From: Pseudomonas monsensis
GTDB taxonomy: Bacteria > Pseudomonadota > Gammaproteobacteria > Pseudomonadales > Pseudomonadaceae
Direction: 5' to 3'
DNA: 64,000 bases
Assembly: GCF_014268495.2 (NCBI RefSeq)
Contig: NZ_CP077087.1
Span: 3,785,501 to 3,849,500, forward strand
Shown here: piece after piece, positions 8,734 to 17,170 of the stretch
Position numbering within the stretch: the stretch's first letter is position 1
Layout: every line of letters begins with the position of its first letter
The notes under the pieces: model-generated
The model's database searches: none
Seen by the model: the letters and a program-made list of their open reading frames with translations, nothing else
Told to the model about the DNA's origin: nothing
Translations under genes and position numbers: made by a program

Positions 8734-9081
8734 CTCGATCCTCGCGTTTCTCCGATGCATAAGCCTGTTCCGGCAGAACATTGGCCGGAAGGTGTAAAGG
8801 TCTGGACAGTGTTGTCGGCGGCGAAGTTTCGATGGATTTGCCAGTGATCAGACCCGGGCGAGCAGTGCCACCCAGGATTTTTCGGGGCCAGGGTAAGCTG
8901 CCAGATCGGTGGCGAGGCCATTCCCGAGCAGGTTCGCGAAGACGCCGGAAGCGCCATCACAGCACCAAGAAAGCCTGCACGACTGGCCGCTGATGAAGGG
9001 CCGCTAAAGAAACTCGCTCAAGGACACGAATTCAGTCAAAGTGCCGCTCGCCCATAAAACGCATCAAGGAAGAAAGCAACC
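8734..9081. other. 348-base divergent intergenic region, nothing recognised
   Basis: This gap separates the minus-strand TPP enzyme from the plus-strand hydrolase, so it must hold both promoters. Small open frames exist on both strands but none has a convincing start, Shine-Dalgarno or domain. I see no strong hairpin or RNA gene. The last bases before 9082 include AAGGAAGAAAG, the ribosome-binding site of the hydrolase. Confidence 0.4.
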
Positions 9082-10122
9082 ATGAAAACAGCGCTCGGCG
9101 CCCTGCTACTGACCTGCCTGATCCCCCACGCACTCGCTGACGATCATCCTGTCGGCTTTCAGTCCGCCACGCTGACGGACCCGCGTCATCAGCGTTCACT
9201 GGAGATGGTTGTCTGGTATCCCGCCGCGGCCACTACTGCGGCCACCCGACTGTTCGGCGACAACCCGGTATTCGTCGGCGCCCCGGCCGTGCCCGACGCG
9301 CCACCGGCCGGCGGCAAGCATCCCTTGGTGGTGCTCTCCCACGGCTACGGCGGCAACTGGATCAACCAGACCTGGCTGGCCAGCGCACTCGCCCATCAGG
9401 GTTACATCGTGGCGGCGGTCAATCATCCCGGCACAACCAGCCGCGACCGCAGCCCGCAAGCGGCGGCACAGTTGTGGCAACGTCCGGTCGATTTGAGCCG
9501 GGCCATCGACGCCGTCGCGGCGCAGCCGGAAAAGTTTGGCGCGGTCGCGCAGGCTCGAATTGCCGTGGTGGGACACTCTCTCGGCGGCTGGACCGCCATG
9601 GAAGTCGCCGGAGCGCGGTTCGACCCCGAGCGTTTTGCCGCAGACTGCAAGGTCCATCCGCAGTTGGCCAGTTGCACCGTTTACCAACAGATGAACCCCG
9701 CCAGCACTGAGGACTCAAAGGCGCGGCTGGCGACGGACTTGCGCGACAAACGCGTCACTGCCGTGGTGTCCCTCGACCTGGGGCTGTCACGGGGCATGAC
9801 CGATGCAAGTCTGGCGGCGCTGGCGGTACCGACACTGGTGATTGCTGCCGGCGTGCCGTCACCAGAGCTGCCTGCTCGGCTGGAGTCTGCCGACCTTGCC
9901 AAACGCCTGCCGGCAAAATCTTCGCGTTACGTGGAAATCAGCGACGCCAGCCATTTCAGTTTTATGGCGGTGTGCAAACCTGGCGCGGTGGCGCTGCTTG
10001 AGGATGACGTGCCGGGTGATGGCATTATCTGCGGCGATGGCAACGATCGCCCCCGCGAGGTGATCCAGCGACAGGTGATCTCGTTGATCAGTGAATTCCT
10101 GGCCCAGTCACCCGACAGCTGA
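9082..10122 (+). CDS. Secreted alpha/beta hydrolase (PAF-acetylhydrolase/dienelactone-hydrolase type)
   Basis: The 346-residue protein starts with a signal peptide ending near A-L-A-D (about residue 20). The core shows V-V-W-Y-P early, an oxyanion block S-H-G-Y-G-G, and the nucleophile elbow G-H-S-L-G-G with Ser166. A late D-A-S-H-F-S-F block supplies the catalytic histidine. This arrangement is typical of the predicted dienelactone-hydrolase/PAF-acetylhydrolase-like family of periplasmic esterases. AAGGAAGAAAG lies just before the ATG. The substrate is unknown. Confidence 0.85.
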   Translation: MKTALGALLLTCLIPHALADDHPVGFQSATLTDPRHQRSLEMVVWYPAAATTAATRLFGDNPVFVGAPAVPDAPPAGGKHPLVVLSHGYGGNWINQTWLASALAHQGYIVAAVNHPGTTSRDRSPQAAAQLWQRPVDLSRAIDAVAAQPEKFGAVAQARIAVVGHSLGGWTAMEVAGARFDPERFAADCKVHPQLASCTVYQQMNPASTEDSKARLATDLRDKRVTAVVSLDLGLSRGMTDASLAALAVPTLVIAAGVPSPELPARLESADLAKRLPAKSSRYVEISDASHFSFMAVCKPGAVALLEDDVPGDGIICGDGNDRPREVIQRQVISLISEFLAQSPDS

Positions 10123-10157
10123 AACCTTCCCCTGATTCACAAGGAGCCAAAACCCGC

Positions 10158-10571
10158 ATGCTGACGCCCTCCCCCCAGACCTTTCGCGGCAGTTGCCTGT
10201 GCGGCGCGGTCCATTACCAGATCCGCTCGCGGCCCAAAGCGCTGTCTCATTGTCATTGCCGCCAGTGCCGCAAAAGCCACGGAGCGGCATTTGCCAGTTA
10301 TGGCAGCGTGTTGCGCGAGAATCTGCAAGTGGTACAGGGCGTCGAAGCGATCAAGTCCTATCAGTCTTCCGAAGCGGTCTCGCGCCAGTTCTGTTTGCAC
10401 TGCGGCTCGTCGCTGTTCTGGTCGCGCCAGCAGGGTGAGTTCGCCGACTGGATCTCGGTCGCGCTGGGGACGCTGGACACGACGTTCACCACGGAAAAAC
10501 AGAAGCATGTCGAGGTGACGTCGAAGGCGCCGTGGTTTGACATCAAGGATCAATGGCCACAGCAGCCGTAA
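10158..10571 (+). CDS. GFA-family zinc protein
   Basis: The 137-residue protein carries the GFA cysteine set: C-L-C-G near residue 13, C-H-C-R-Q-C around residue 33 and F-C-L-H-C-G-S near residue 80. These bind two zinc ions in the glutathione-dependent formaldehyde-activating (Gfa/CENP-V) family. Most bacterial members have no proven substrate, so the enzyme name should be treated as a family label. AAGGAG lies upstream of the ATG, and the gene sits between the hydrolase and yghU with short gaps, possibly in one transcription unit. Confidence 0.88.
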   Translation: MLTPSPQTFRGSCLCGAVHYQIRSRPKALSHCHCRQCRKSHGAAFASYGSVLRENLQVVQGVEAIKSYQSSEAVSRQFCLHCGSSLFWSRQQGEFADWISVALGTLDTTFTTEKQKHVEVTSKAPWFDIKDQWPQQP

Positions 10572-10630
10572 GCCTTGATCAAACCTGTCTATTATCGATA
10601 ACTTCCGCCCGCCAACGATGAGGCCCCCAC

Positions 10631-11470
10631 ATGAGCAAAGCCCCCTACGTTCCGCCGCAAGTCTGGACAAACGAAGCCCCGTCCGGCGGCCAGTTCGCCA
10701 GCATCAACCGCCCGATTGCCGGGCCGACCCACGACAAGACCTTGCCCGTCGGCAAACATCCGTTGCAGCTGTATTCACTGGCCACGCCCAACGGCGTCAA
10801 GGTGACCATCCTGTTGGAGGAGCTGCTGGCACTGGGGCACAGCGCGGCCGAATACGACGCGTGGCTGATCCGCATCGGCGAAGGCGATCAATTTTCCAGC
10901 GGCTTTGTCGAGATCAATCCGAATTCGAAAATCCCGGCGCTGCTCGACCGCAGCGTTGAACCGCCGATCCGCGTATTCGAGTCCGGCTCGATCCTGCTGT
11001 ATCTGGCGGAAAAGTTCGGCGCCTTCCTGCCCAAGGACCCGGCAGGCCGCACCGAAACCCTCAACTGGCTGTTCTGGCAGATGGGCTCGGCGCCCTATCT
11101 GGGCGGCGGTTTCGGGCATTTCTATGCCTACGCGCCGGAGAAAATGGAGTACCCGATCAACCGCTTCACCATGGAAGCCAAGCGTCAGCTGGATGTACTC
11201 GACCGCCGTTTGGCCGAAAGCCCTTATCTGGCCGGCGACAGCTACACCATCGCCGACATCGCCGTCTGGCCGTGGTACGGGCAACTGGTGCGGAACAATG
11301 TCTATTCGGCGGCGGAATTCCTTGCGGCGCATGAGTACACCCATGTGCAACGCTGGGCAGAAGACATCGCCAAGCGGCCGGCAGTGATGCGTGGGCAACG
11401 GGTCAACCGTACCTGGGGCGATGAAGCGTCGCAGGTGCCGGAGCGGCATCAGGCCAGCGACCTCGACTGA
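10631..11470 (+). CDS. yghU: Glutathione-dependent disulfide-bond oxidoreductase YghU
   Basis: The 279-residue protein has the long N-terminal extension typical of YghU (P-P-x-V-W, then I-N-R-P-I-A-G). A thioredoxin-like GST N-domain follows with Y-S-L-A-T-P-N-G and the substrate-proximal N-P-N-S-K-I-P, then an all-alpha C-domain. YghU-class Nu glutathione transferases bind two GSH molecules and reduce disulfides or organic peroxides in the cytosol. The start ATG fits the family N-terminus. Confidence 0.92.
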   Translation: MSKAPYVPPQVWTNEAPSGGQFASINRPIAGPTHDKTLPVGKHPLQLYSLATPNGVKVTILLEELLALGHSAAEYDAWLIRIGEGDQFSSGFVEINPNSKIPALLDRSVEPPIRVFESGSILLYLAEKFGAFLPKDPAGRTETLNWLFWQMGSAPYLGGGFGHFYAYAPEKMEYPINRFTMEAKRQLDVLDRRLAESPYLAGDSYTIADIAVWPWYGQLVRNNVYSAAEFLAAHEYTHVQRWAEDIAKRPAVMRGQRVNRTWGDEASQVPERHQASDLD

Positions 11471-11561
11471 GCCACACGACTCGTCCATCGGTTACAACAC
11501 CTAGTGGGAACTCCCATCAACAACTGTGGCAATCCGCGCAGCGACATGCTGACCGCCAGAT

Positions 11562-11634
11562 ACACGTTCTGAATCCGAACGTGTCGTGCAACCGCCGCAC
11601 ATTCGCCTTGGCGGCCATTGGTCATGGCCGCCAA
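11562..11634. repeat. Two perfect inverted repeats between yghU and the GAF kinase
   Basis: ACACGTTC at 11562-11569 pairs with GAACGTGT at 11577-11584 across seven bases. TTGGCGGCCAT at 11608-11618 pairs with ATGGCCGCCAA at 11624-11634 across five bases. Neither is followed by a T-tract on either strand, so they are not classical terminators. They could end yghU transcription imperfectly or serve as a regulator site for the downstream kinase. Confidence 0.5.
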
Positions 11635-11678
11635 TAAGCGATAGTCTCTGTTTCGACCTCCTTTAAAAGCACCGTGCC

Positions 11679-12872
11679 ATGACCGACTCTGCCTTCTCAT
11701 CCGACGTTGAAGCGATCAGCAGCATCGACGCGGTGCCCATGATCCTGAGCATGGTCAAGCACCTGACCGGGATGCGCTTCGCCGCCGTGGCGCGCGTCAC
11801 TGACAAAAACTGGGTGGCCTGCGCGGTGGACGACTCCATCAATTTCGGCCTCAAACCCGGTGGCGAACTGGTGCTGGAGTCGACCATTTGTCACGAAATC
11901 CGCCAGCACCAGCAACCGGTGATTTTCGGCCAGGCCAGCACGCATCCGGTTTTTTCCCAGCACCACACACCAAAAACCTATGGACTGGAGAGCTACATCT
12001 CCATTCCCATCGTCAAAGCCAACGGTGAATTTTTCGGCACGCTGTGTGCCATCGACTCCGTACCGGCGAACCTCGACGAACCGGCCATTGCCAAAACGCT
12101 GACCCTTTTCGCCCAGTTGATTGCGATCAACCTCGACACGCAAAAGCGACTTGAGGCGACCAAGGTCGAGCTGAACAACGCCAACGAACTGGGGCGCCTG
12201 CGCGAACAGTTCATCGCGGTGCTCGGGCATGACCTGCGCACGCCGCTGAGCGCGATTCGCATGAGTGCCGACTTGCTGGAAACCAGGACCGAAGAAAAAC
12301 GTTCGCTGAATCTGATAGCGGCGATCCGCAACAGCTCGACGCGCATGGGCGTGCTGATCGAGAACATCCTCGATTTTGCCCGCGGCCGGCTCGGTGGCGG
12401 GATTCCGGTACAGCGCGTCCTGGTGGATGACTTGCAGCAGACCCTGCAACAGACCCTTGCCGAGGTGCAGGCATCTCATCCCCTCGCCATCTTCGAGTCG
12501 ACGCTGAACCTGCCGGCAGGTGTTCATTGCGATGCCTTGCGCATCAGTCAGTTACTGTCGAACCTGCTCGGCAATGCCGTGACGCACGGTTCGACCGCCA
12601 CGCCGATCGTCCTCAAGGCTTATGCGCAGAACGACGAGATCGTGATCTCGCTGACCAATCAGGGGGTGCCGATACCCGCCGCCCTGATGCCGCTGCTGTT
12701 CGAACCGTTTTCGCGATCCGAAGCCGGGCAACGCGGCGAAGGCCTCGGATTGGGGCTGTATATCGCGTCGCAGATTGCCACGGCGCACAACGGGACGTTG
12801 CAGGTCAGCTCGACACTCGACGCGGGAACCTGCTTCGTGGCGCGATTCCCGGCGCGCTTCAAGTGGGCCTGA
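11679..12872 (+). CDS. Cytosolic GAF-domain sensor histidine kinase
   Basis: The 397-residue protein lacks membrane segments. A GAF domain occupies about residues 15-155 (with I-C-H-E-I-R and F-F-G-T-L-C-A-I-D motifs). It is followed by a HisKA domain with His184 in G-H-D-L-R-T-P-L and a HATPase_c domain whose N-box (L-L-G-N-A-V-T-H-G) and G2 box (G-E-G-L-G-L-G-L-Y) are intact, ending near the C-terminus. No response regulator gene is adjacent, so it is an orphan kinase. The ligand or photochromophore of the GAF domain is not evident. Confidence 0.88.
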   Translation: MTDSAFSSDVEAISSIDAVPMILSMVKHLTGMRFAAVARVTDKNWVACAVDDSINFGLKPGGELVLESTICHEIRQHQQPVIFGQASTHPVFSQHHTPKTYGLESYISIPIVKANGEFFGTLCAIDSVPANLDEPAIAKTLTLFAQLIAINLDTQKRLEATKVELNNANELGRLREQFIAVLGHDLRTPLSAIRMSADLLETRTEEKRSLNLIAAIRNSSTRMGVLIENILDFARGRLGGGIPVQRVLVDDLQQTLQQTLAEVQASHPLAIFESTLNLPAGVHCDALRISQLLSNLLGNAVTHGSTATPIVLKAYAQNDEIVISLTNQGVPIPAALMPLLFEPFSRSEAGQRGEGLGLGLYIASQIATAHNGTLQVSSTLDAGTCFVARFPARFKWA

Positions 12873-12886
12873 ACCGCCGTCCGCAC

Positions 12887-13528
12887 TTACGCCGTCTGGC
12901 GGCGCATGGTCAGAATCACCGCACCAAAACCAATGAACGTCGTGCCCACCACCCGGCTGACCCAACGCGACAGCGCCGGTCGGGTCAGCACGCCTTTGGC
13001 CCGCGAGGCCAATGCGGCGTAGACACTCAGCGACGACACCGACAACGCCATGAAGATGGCGGTCAGAATCAGAAATTGCGGTAGCAGCGCCGCGTTCTGA
13101 TCAATGAACTGTGGGAACAACGCGGTGAAAAACATCGTGGCCTTGGGGTTGGTCACGGCGGTCAGGAAAGCCGATTTGTAGAGTTTGCCGCGGGTCGGCC
13201 GAGCCTTGCCGGCCTCGCCTTCAATGCCCTGCGCCAGCATCGGGCCCTTTTTGAGCAGTTGCTTGACCCCGAGATAGAACAGGTAACCGGCGCCGATGAA
13301 CTTCACTGCGTTGAACAGCATTTCCGAGCTGGCCAACAGCGCGCCCAACCCGAGCATCGCCGCTGCCGACAGGCAGAACAGACCGCTGGCATTGCCCAGC
13401 GAAGACCAGATGGTGCTGCGCTGTCCATGCGCCAGGCTGTTGTTGATTGCCATCAACGTCGCGGGACCTGGGCTGGCGATGGCAATCGCAGCGACCAGGG
13501 TGAAGGCCAGAATCGAGTGAGAATCCAT
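12887..13528 (-). CDS. LysE/RhtB-family amino-acid exporter
   Basis: The 213-residue protein has about six membrane helices and the family signature near the N-terminus: A-I-A-S-P-G-P-A-T-L-M-A-I-N-N, followed by G-x-x-S-G-L-F. LysE/RhtB transporters export amino acids or homoserine-lactone-type compounds by proton antiport. The ATG at 13528 is preferred over a TTG six codons earlier because the family starts close to this methionine. It converges with the GAF kinase, 15 bases apart. Confidence 0.9.
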   Translation of the reverse strand: MDSHSILAFTLVAAIAIASPGPATLMAINNSLAHGQRSTIWSSLGNASGLFCLSAAAMLGLGALLASSEMLFNAVKFIGAGYLFYLGVKQLLKKGPMLAQGIEGEAGKARPTRGKLYKSAFLTAVTNPKATMFFTALFPQFIDQNAALLPQFLILTAIFMALSVSSLSVYAALASRAKGVLTRPALSRWVSRVVGTTFIGFGAVILTMRRQTA

Positions 13529-13584
13529 TTTCAATGCTCGTAACAAGTGGGTGGCGGCATGTTACCTCAGGCAAACCCGCTGGC

Positions 13585-13621
13585 AAAAAAAAAGCCCCGC
13601 GACCGAATGAAGGCACGGGGC
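13585..13621 (-). terminator. Rho-independent terminator of the downstream lipoprotein gene
   Basis: On the minus strand GCCCCG pairs with CGGGGC (13616-13621 and 13594-13599) around a 16-base loop, followed by nine T residues (13593-13585). It lies about 60 bases after the stop of the lipoprotein gene at 13683 and upstream of the LysE gene, separating the two transcripts. Confidence 0.8.
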
Positions 13622-13682
13622 AAAAAATTGGTTGGTTGCGGCCAACCAAAGGAGCTCTGTCAAAAACGTCGATCGGGCGGAA

Positions 13683-14024
13683 TCAGATGCAGTCCTGAGC
13701 GGCCCGTTCAAAACTCGAAGGCAGGAAGTTCGAAGCCAGCAAGTGGCGTTCATAAATGAACACCTTGCCGCCGTTGCCGGCCTTGTAGGCCTCCAGCACG
13801 TTGTCCGCCGAAACCTTGCTCGGCACTACGATGCGGTAGCTGCGCTGGGTCTGCGAAACGGTCGGGCTGAGCGCACTGCCTCGCAGTTTCGGCACGACGC
13901 AATCGGCGTATTGCGCAGGCGTCTTGCCGGTCTGCAGGGTCAGGGTCGGGTCGTTCGGCGCCGAGGCGCAACCGGCGAGCAGCAACGAAGAAACCGCCAG
14001 GGCCGGAACAAATAAAGAGCGCAT
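13683..14024 (-). CDS. Small outer-membrane lipoprotein, function unknown
   Basis: The ATG at 14024 gives a 113-residue product with a classical lipoprotein signal: a short basic start, a hydrophobic core and the lipobox L-L-L-A-G-C. The mature part has no family I recognise; it contains V-V-P-K-L-R and a C-terminal Q-D-C-I. The longer frame upstream is discarded because it would bury the signal peptide. A terminator follows. Mature residue +2 after the Cys is Ala, which does not signal inner-membrane retention. Confidence 0.8.
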   Translation of the reverse strand: MRSLFVPALAVSSLLLAGCASAPNDPTLTLQTGKTPAQYADCVVPKLRGSALSPTVSQTQRSYRIVVPSKVSADNVLEAYKAGNGGKVFIYERHLLASNFLPSSFERAAQDCI

Positions 14025-14109
14025 GGGTGTAATCCTGAAAATAAAGTGTCGGTTCAACCGGCAACGGTGCAGCGCCACCGCGCCGCCATTGCCATTTATG
14101 GTTTGCGGT

Positions 14110-14754
14110 TCAGCTCGAAGCCACCAGCGCCTTGAGTGATGCATCGAATTGTTTCAACGCATTGAGTTGCAGGTCTCGCTGCTTCTCGATCTGCGCGGCG
14201 ATCTGCGGCGGCGCCTGGTGATGCACCCAGGCCGAGGGCAGTTGTTTTTCCAAGGCGCCTTCAGCCTTGCCGATGTATTGCAGGTCGGCGTCATAGAAGC
14301 GTGCGGTAAAACGCGCCTCGACCAGGCTGTTGCGTTGGGTCATCAAGCGGTTGAAGGTGTCGAGCTTCACCACGATGTCCGGATGGGCCTGAACCAGCTC
14401 ATCGAGGCTGTCGTAGACGGTCACTGACAGAAACTGTTGCTGCAACGAGTTCACCAGCCAGTCAATCGCCAGTTCCGGGTCGGAGCTATCGACGAACGCT
14501 TCACGAATCCGCGAGTCCAGCGCACCCTTGGCGCCGTTGAGCGCCATGTCGTGGTAGCGCTCGAGGTATTGCAGATTGTCCAGGGTGTTCTCGCTGTACA
14601 GTACGCCCACGGTTTGCGAGTGCTGCAACGTGGCGCTGCTGCCGGTGATGGACTGCAAGTGACATGACCGGCCGTCGTCTGCGAACGCTGGTGCAGCGGC
14701 AACAGCTCCGCCCGTCAGCAGGGCGACCAAAACCAGTCGGGTCAATGTGTTCAT
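14110..14754 (-). CDS. Exported conserved hypothetical protein
   Basis: The ATG at 14754 gives 214 residues beginning with a signal peptide that ends near P-A-F-A-D-D. The mature protein is mainly helical and charged, with a single Cys early (R-S-C-H-L-Q-S). I do not recognise a domain. It lies upstream of, and on the same strand as, the lipoprotein gene (85-base gap), so the two may be co-transcribed and share an envelope role. A longer start at 14886 would place the signal sequence internally and is rejected. Confidence 0.7.
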   Translation of the reverse strand: MNTLTRLVLVALLTGGAVAAAPAFADDGRSCHLQSITGSSATLQHSQTVGVLYSENTLDNLQYLERYHDMALNGAKGALDSRIREAFVDSSDPELAIDWLVNSLQQQFLSVTVYDSLDELVQAHPDIVVKLDTFNRLMTQRNSLVEARFTARFYDADLQYIGKAEGALEKQLPSAWVHHQAPPQIAAQIEKQRDLQLNALKQFDASLKALVASS

Positions 14755-14905
14755 CGCGCAAATTCCTTGAGCGGCGTGTTCGATGGGGGTGATTTTCCGC
14801 CCATTGCCGACAAAGCAAAACTTGCGTTTCGTGATGGTCACTATTACTTCTAGCAATAGTTGCGCGCCGTGCAGACTGATCCACACTCACTACAACTAGA
14901 AAAAG

Positions 14906-15172
14906 ATGCATGAGGAACCCTCTTTGAGAACGTTTGACCTGATCCGAGACGCCGTATTACCCGACTTTCGCGAGCGTGTGGCCGAATACCTGGTCCAGTA
15001 CGAAAGCGTCCTGCTGGACAAGACCGTCGCCGACCCGCAGCTTATTCAGGACACCGCCAATCAATTGCGCGGCTACTTGCGCGGCCTGAACACCACGCGA
15101 GTGCTGGGCATGGCGTATTGGGAAGAACTGGATCGGCGGGTGGTGGACACCTGGCTCGCGCCCAAGTCATGA
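14906..15172 (+). CDS. Small hypothetical protein, helical
   Basis: The 88-residue product is acidic, without a signal or membrane segment, and reads as a helical protein ending W-L-A-P-K-S. No family is recognised. The ATG at 14906 is used, but GAGGA (inside the first codons) sits at the right distance from a TTG at about 14924, so the real start may be that TTG. Codon use matches the GC-rich neighbours. It is divergent from the exported protein at 14754. Confidence 0.6.
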   Translation: MHEEPSLRTFDLIRDAVLPDFRERVAEYLVQYESVLLDKTVADPQLIQDTANQLRGYLRGLNTTRVLGMAYWEELDRRVVDTWLAPKS

Positions 15173-15280
15173 GCGAGCGGTGCGTGTGGCCGCGACCGCA
15201 CGCGCCACCCCACCTGCCAAAACGGCCTCGAACGCTTACAATCGCCCGTCTATTCGCCCATCAGACAGGCTCGTCCAGAA

Positions 15281-16438
15281 ATGCCGCTCGACCCACCAAC
15301 GATGTTGACCCTCTCCACTGCCCTGGCAGCGGCGGCAGCGCTGTATATGGCGATCGAGTGGCGCAGCATCCGTGAACCTTCCCTGTTGTTCTGGAGCGCC
15401 GGGTTCGCCACGATTACCGTGGGTTCCACTCTGGCCCTGCTGCGCAGCAACGGCCTTTTGCTGATCGGCATCTGGTTCGCCAACGGCCTGCTGGTGACCG
15501 CGCATTTCCTGTTCCTGCTCGGCGTCGCACGCTTCACCCAGACGCGGCTGTCACGCACCTGGTCGCTGATCTTCGTCGCCTGGCTGGTCATGTTGTTACT
15601 GCCGGAGGGGCCGCTATGGTCAAAGGTCATGCTCGCGGCCAACTCGCTGCTGGTGGCGCTCTCGACCCTCAAGGCCAGTTTTCTCCTGCGCCCCCACGGC
15701 AAATCACTGAGCGTTGGCGCGGTGCAACTGCGTTACGTGCTGCTGGCTCACGGGATTTTCTATGTCGCCAAGGCGTTGACCGTGGTGATCCCCGGCACGC
15801 TGATCGATCTGGCGGCGTTTCGCGGCGAGATCATCCAGATTTCGCTGGTCGAAGGCACGATGGCGATCATGTTGATCGCTCTGTCGATGACCGGCACCGA
15901 GCGCTACCGCCGGGAAAAACAGATCGCCCGGCTGGCCGAGCGCGATCCGCTGACCGCCCTGTACAACCGCCGCGCCCTTGAAAAACGCGCACCGCGCCTG
16001 CTGACGCAAGCCTCGCCCGAATGCCCCGGCGCCCTGCTGCTGATCGACATCGACAACTTCAAACTGGTCAACGACCAGTACGGCCACACCGCCGGCGACC
16101 GATTGCTGATCGCCTTGAGCGAGATGATCCGCTCGCTGCTGCCACGCCATGCGCTGACGGCGCGACTGGGCGGCGACGAGTTCGTCATTTTGCTAAATGA
16201 TGCTTCCGGCGAACGCGTCGTCGAACTGGGCAACGCCCTGCGTGAACAGTTTCTCGGCATGACTTCACAGACTTTCCCCACGCCCGCGGCGGTCACGCTG
16301 AGCATCGGCGCCAACCTGTTCGAACAGCCACCCGCCAGCCTTACCGCGCTGATCGAACAAGGCGACGCCGCACTCTACGAATCCAAACGCGGCGGGCGCA
16401 ATCGCCTGCGCCTGACCGGGCTTCCCACTCCAGGATGA
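15281..16438 (+). CDS. Membrane-bound diguanylate cyclase (GGDEF)
   Basis: The 385-residue protein has six to seven hydrophobic helices over residues 5-205 and a GGDEF domain over about 215-380. The active site is intact: R-L-G-G-D-E-F at 297-301 (GGDEF). The four residues at the usual RxxD inhibition site are P-R-H-A, so the product-inhibition I-site is missing. It should make c-di-GMP from two GTP at the inner membrane. The thioesterase gene overlaps its stop by ATGA. Confidence 0.92.
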   Translation: MPLDPPTMLTLSTALAAAAALYMAIEWRSIREPSLLFWSAGFATITVGSTLALLRSNGLLLIGIWFANGLLVTAHFLFLLGVARFTQTRLSRTWSLIFVAWLVMLLLPEGPLWSKVMLAANSLLVALSTLKASFLLRPHGKSLSVGAVQLRYVLLAHGIFYVAKALTVVIPGTLIDLAAFRGEIIQISLVEGTMAIMLIALSMTGTERYRREKQIARLAERDPLTALYNRRALEKRAPRLLTQASPECPGALLLIDIDNFKLVNDQYGHTAGDRLLIALSEMIRSLLPRHALTARLGGDEFVILLNDASGERVVELGNALREQFLGMTSQTFPTPAAVTLSIGANLFEQPPASLTALIEQGDAALYESKRGGRNRLRLTGLPTPG

Positions 16439-16941
16439 GCAATCCCATGTCTGAACTCGACACCCCCCTGCAAGACCTCGCGGCCCCCGAAGGCGTCTGC
16501 TACGGCTGCGGTGACCGCAATCCCCACGGCCTGCACATCAAAAGCCGCTGGCATGCAGACGGTGTGCACGTGCTCGCCGAACATGTGCCGGACGCCAGAT
16601 ACTGCGGCTGGCCGGACCTGGTCTACGGCGGATTGATTGCGATGCTGGTCGACTGCCATTCCAACTGGACGGCGATGGCCTACCACTACCGCACGGAAAA
16701 CCGCGAACCCGGAAGCCTGCCGCGCATCGACTGCGTGACCGGCAACCTCGGCATCAAATTCATCAAGCCGACACCGATGGGCGTACCGCTGAGTTTGCGA
16801 GCGAAAGTCGAGGGTGACGTCGGGCGCAAGACCCGGGTGATATGCGAGGTGTATGCGGGGGATGTGCTGACTGCGGTGGGCGACTCGGTGTTTGTACGGG
16901 TGGATACGGGGGCATTGGCCAACGCGGCGCACGGTCGATAA
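16435..16941 (+). CDS. PaaI-family hotdog thioesterase
   Basis: The 168-residue protein has a hotdog-fold pattern with C-Y-G-C-G-D-R-N-P-H-G-L-H near residue 22 and Y-G-G-L-I-A-M-L-V-D-C-H-S-N-W around residue 63, as in PaaI/THEM4-like acyl-CoA thioesterases. The C-Y-G-C-G start is characteristic of a subgroup with no proven substrate. The gene begins inside the stop codon of the diguanylate cyclase; coupling to c-di-GMP function is not otherwise suggested. Confidence 0.8.
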   Translation: MSNPMSELDTPLQDLAAPEGVCYGCGDRNPHGLHIKSRWHADGVHVLAEHVPDARYCGWPDLVYGGLIAMLVDCHSNWTAMAYHYRTENREPGSLPRIDCVTGNLGIKFIKPTPMGVPLSLRAKVEGDVGRKTRVICEVYAGDVLTAVGDSVFVRVDTGALANAAHGR

Positions 16942-17106
16942 AAGCTGGCGAAACCTGCCGGGATTGGCGAACCGTCCACAGCAGGCGTCGTCAACTACAC
17001 AACGCTCGCGATCGGCGAGCGTCATTTAAGAAAACGTGGGAGAACAGCAACCACGGCGTGACCGCTTGTTGAACCCAATCAGACTTCAGGCGATCAGTTA
17101 AGCCGC

Positions 17107-17145
17107 AAACCTGTGCCGAGCTGGCAAGCTCCTCGTCACAGGTTT
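17107..17145. terminator. Hairpin between convergent thioesterase and YcaO genes
   Basis: AAACCTGTG at 17107-17115 pairs with CACAGGTTT at 17137-17145, with inner imperfect pairing GAGCT/AGCTC. A short TTTT follows on the plus strand. It probably terminates the diguanylate cyclase-thioesterase transcript. Confidence 0.55.
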
Positions 17146-17170
17146 TCTGCTCAAGCCTGGATGACAACTG

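Noticed and set aside
8781..8993. 70-codon plus-strand frame in the divergent gap
   Set aside because: Arginine/glycine-rich, no ribosome-binding site and no family; frames on all three phases look equally random.
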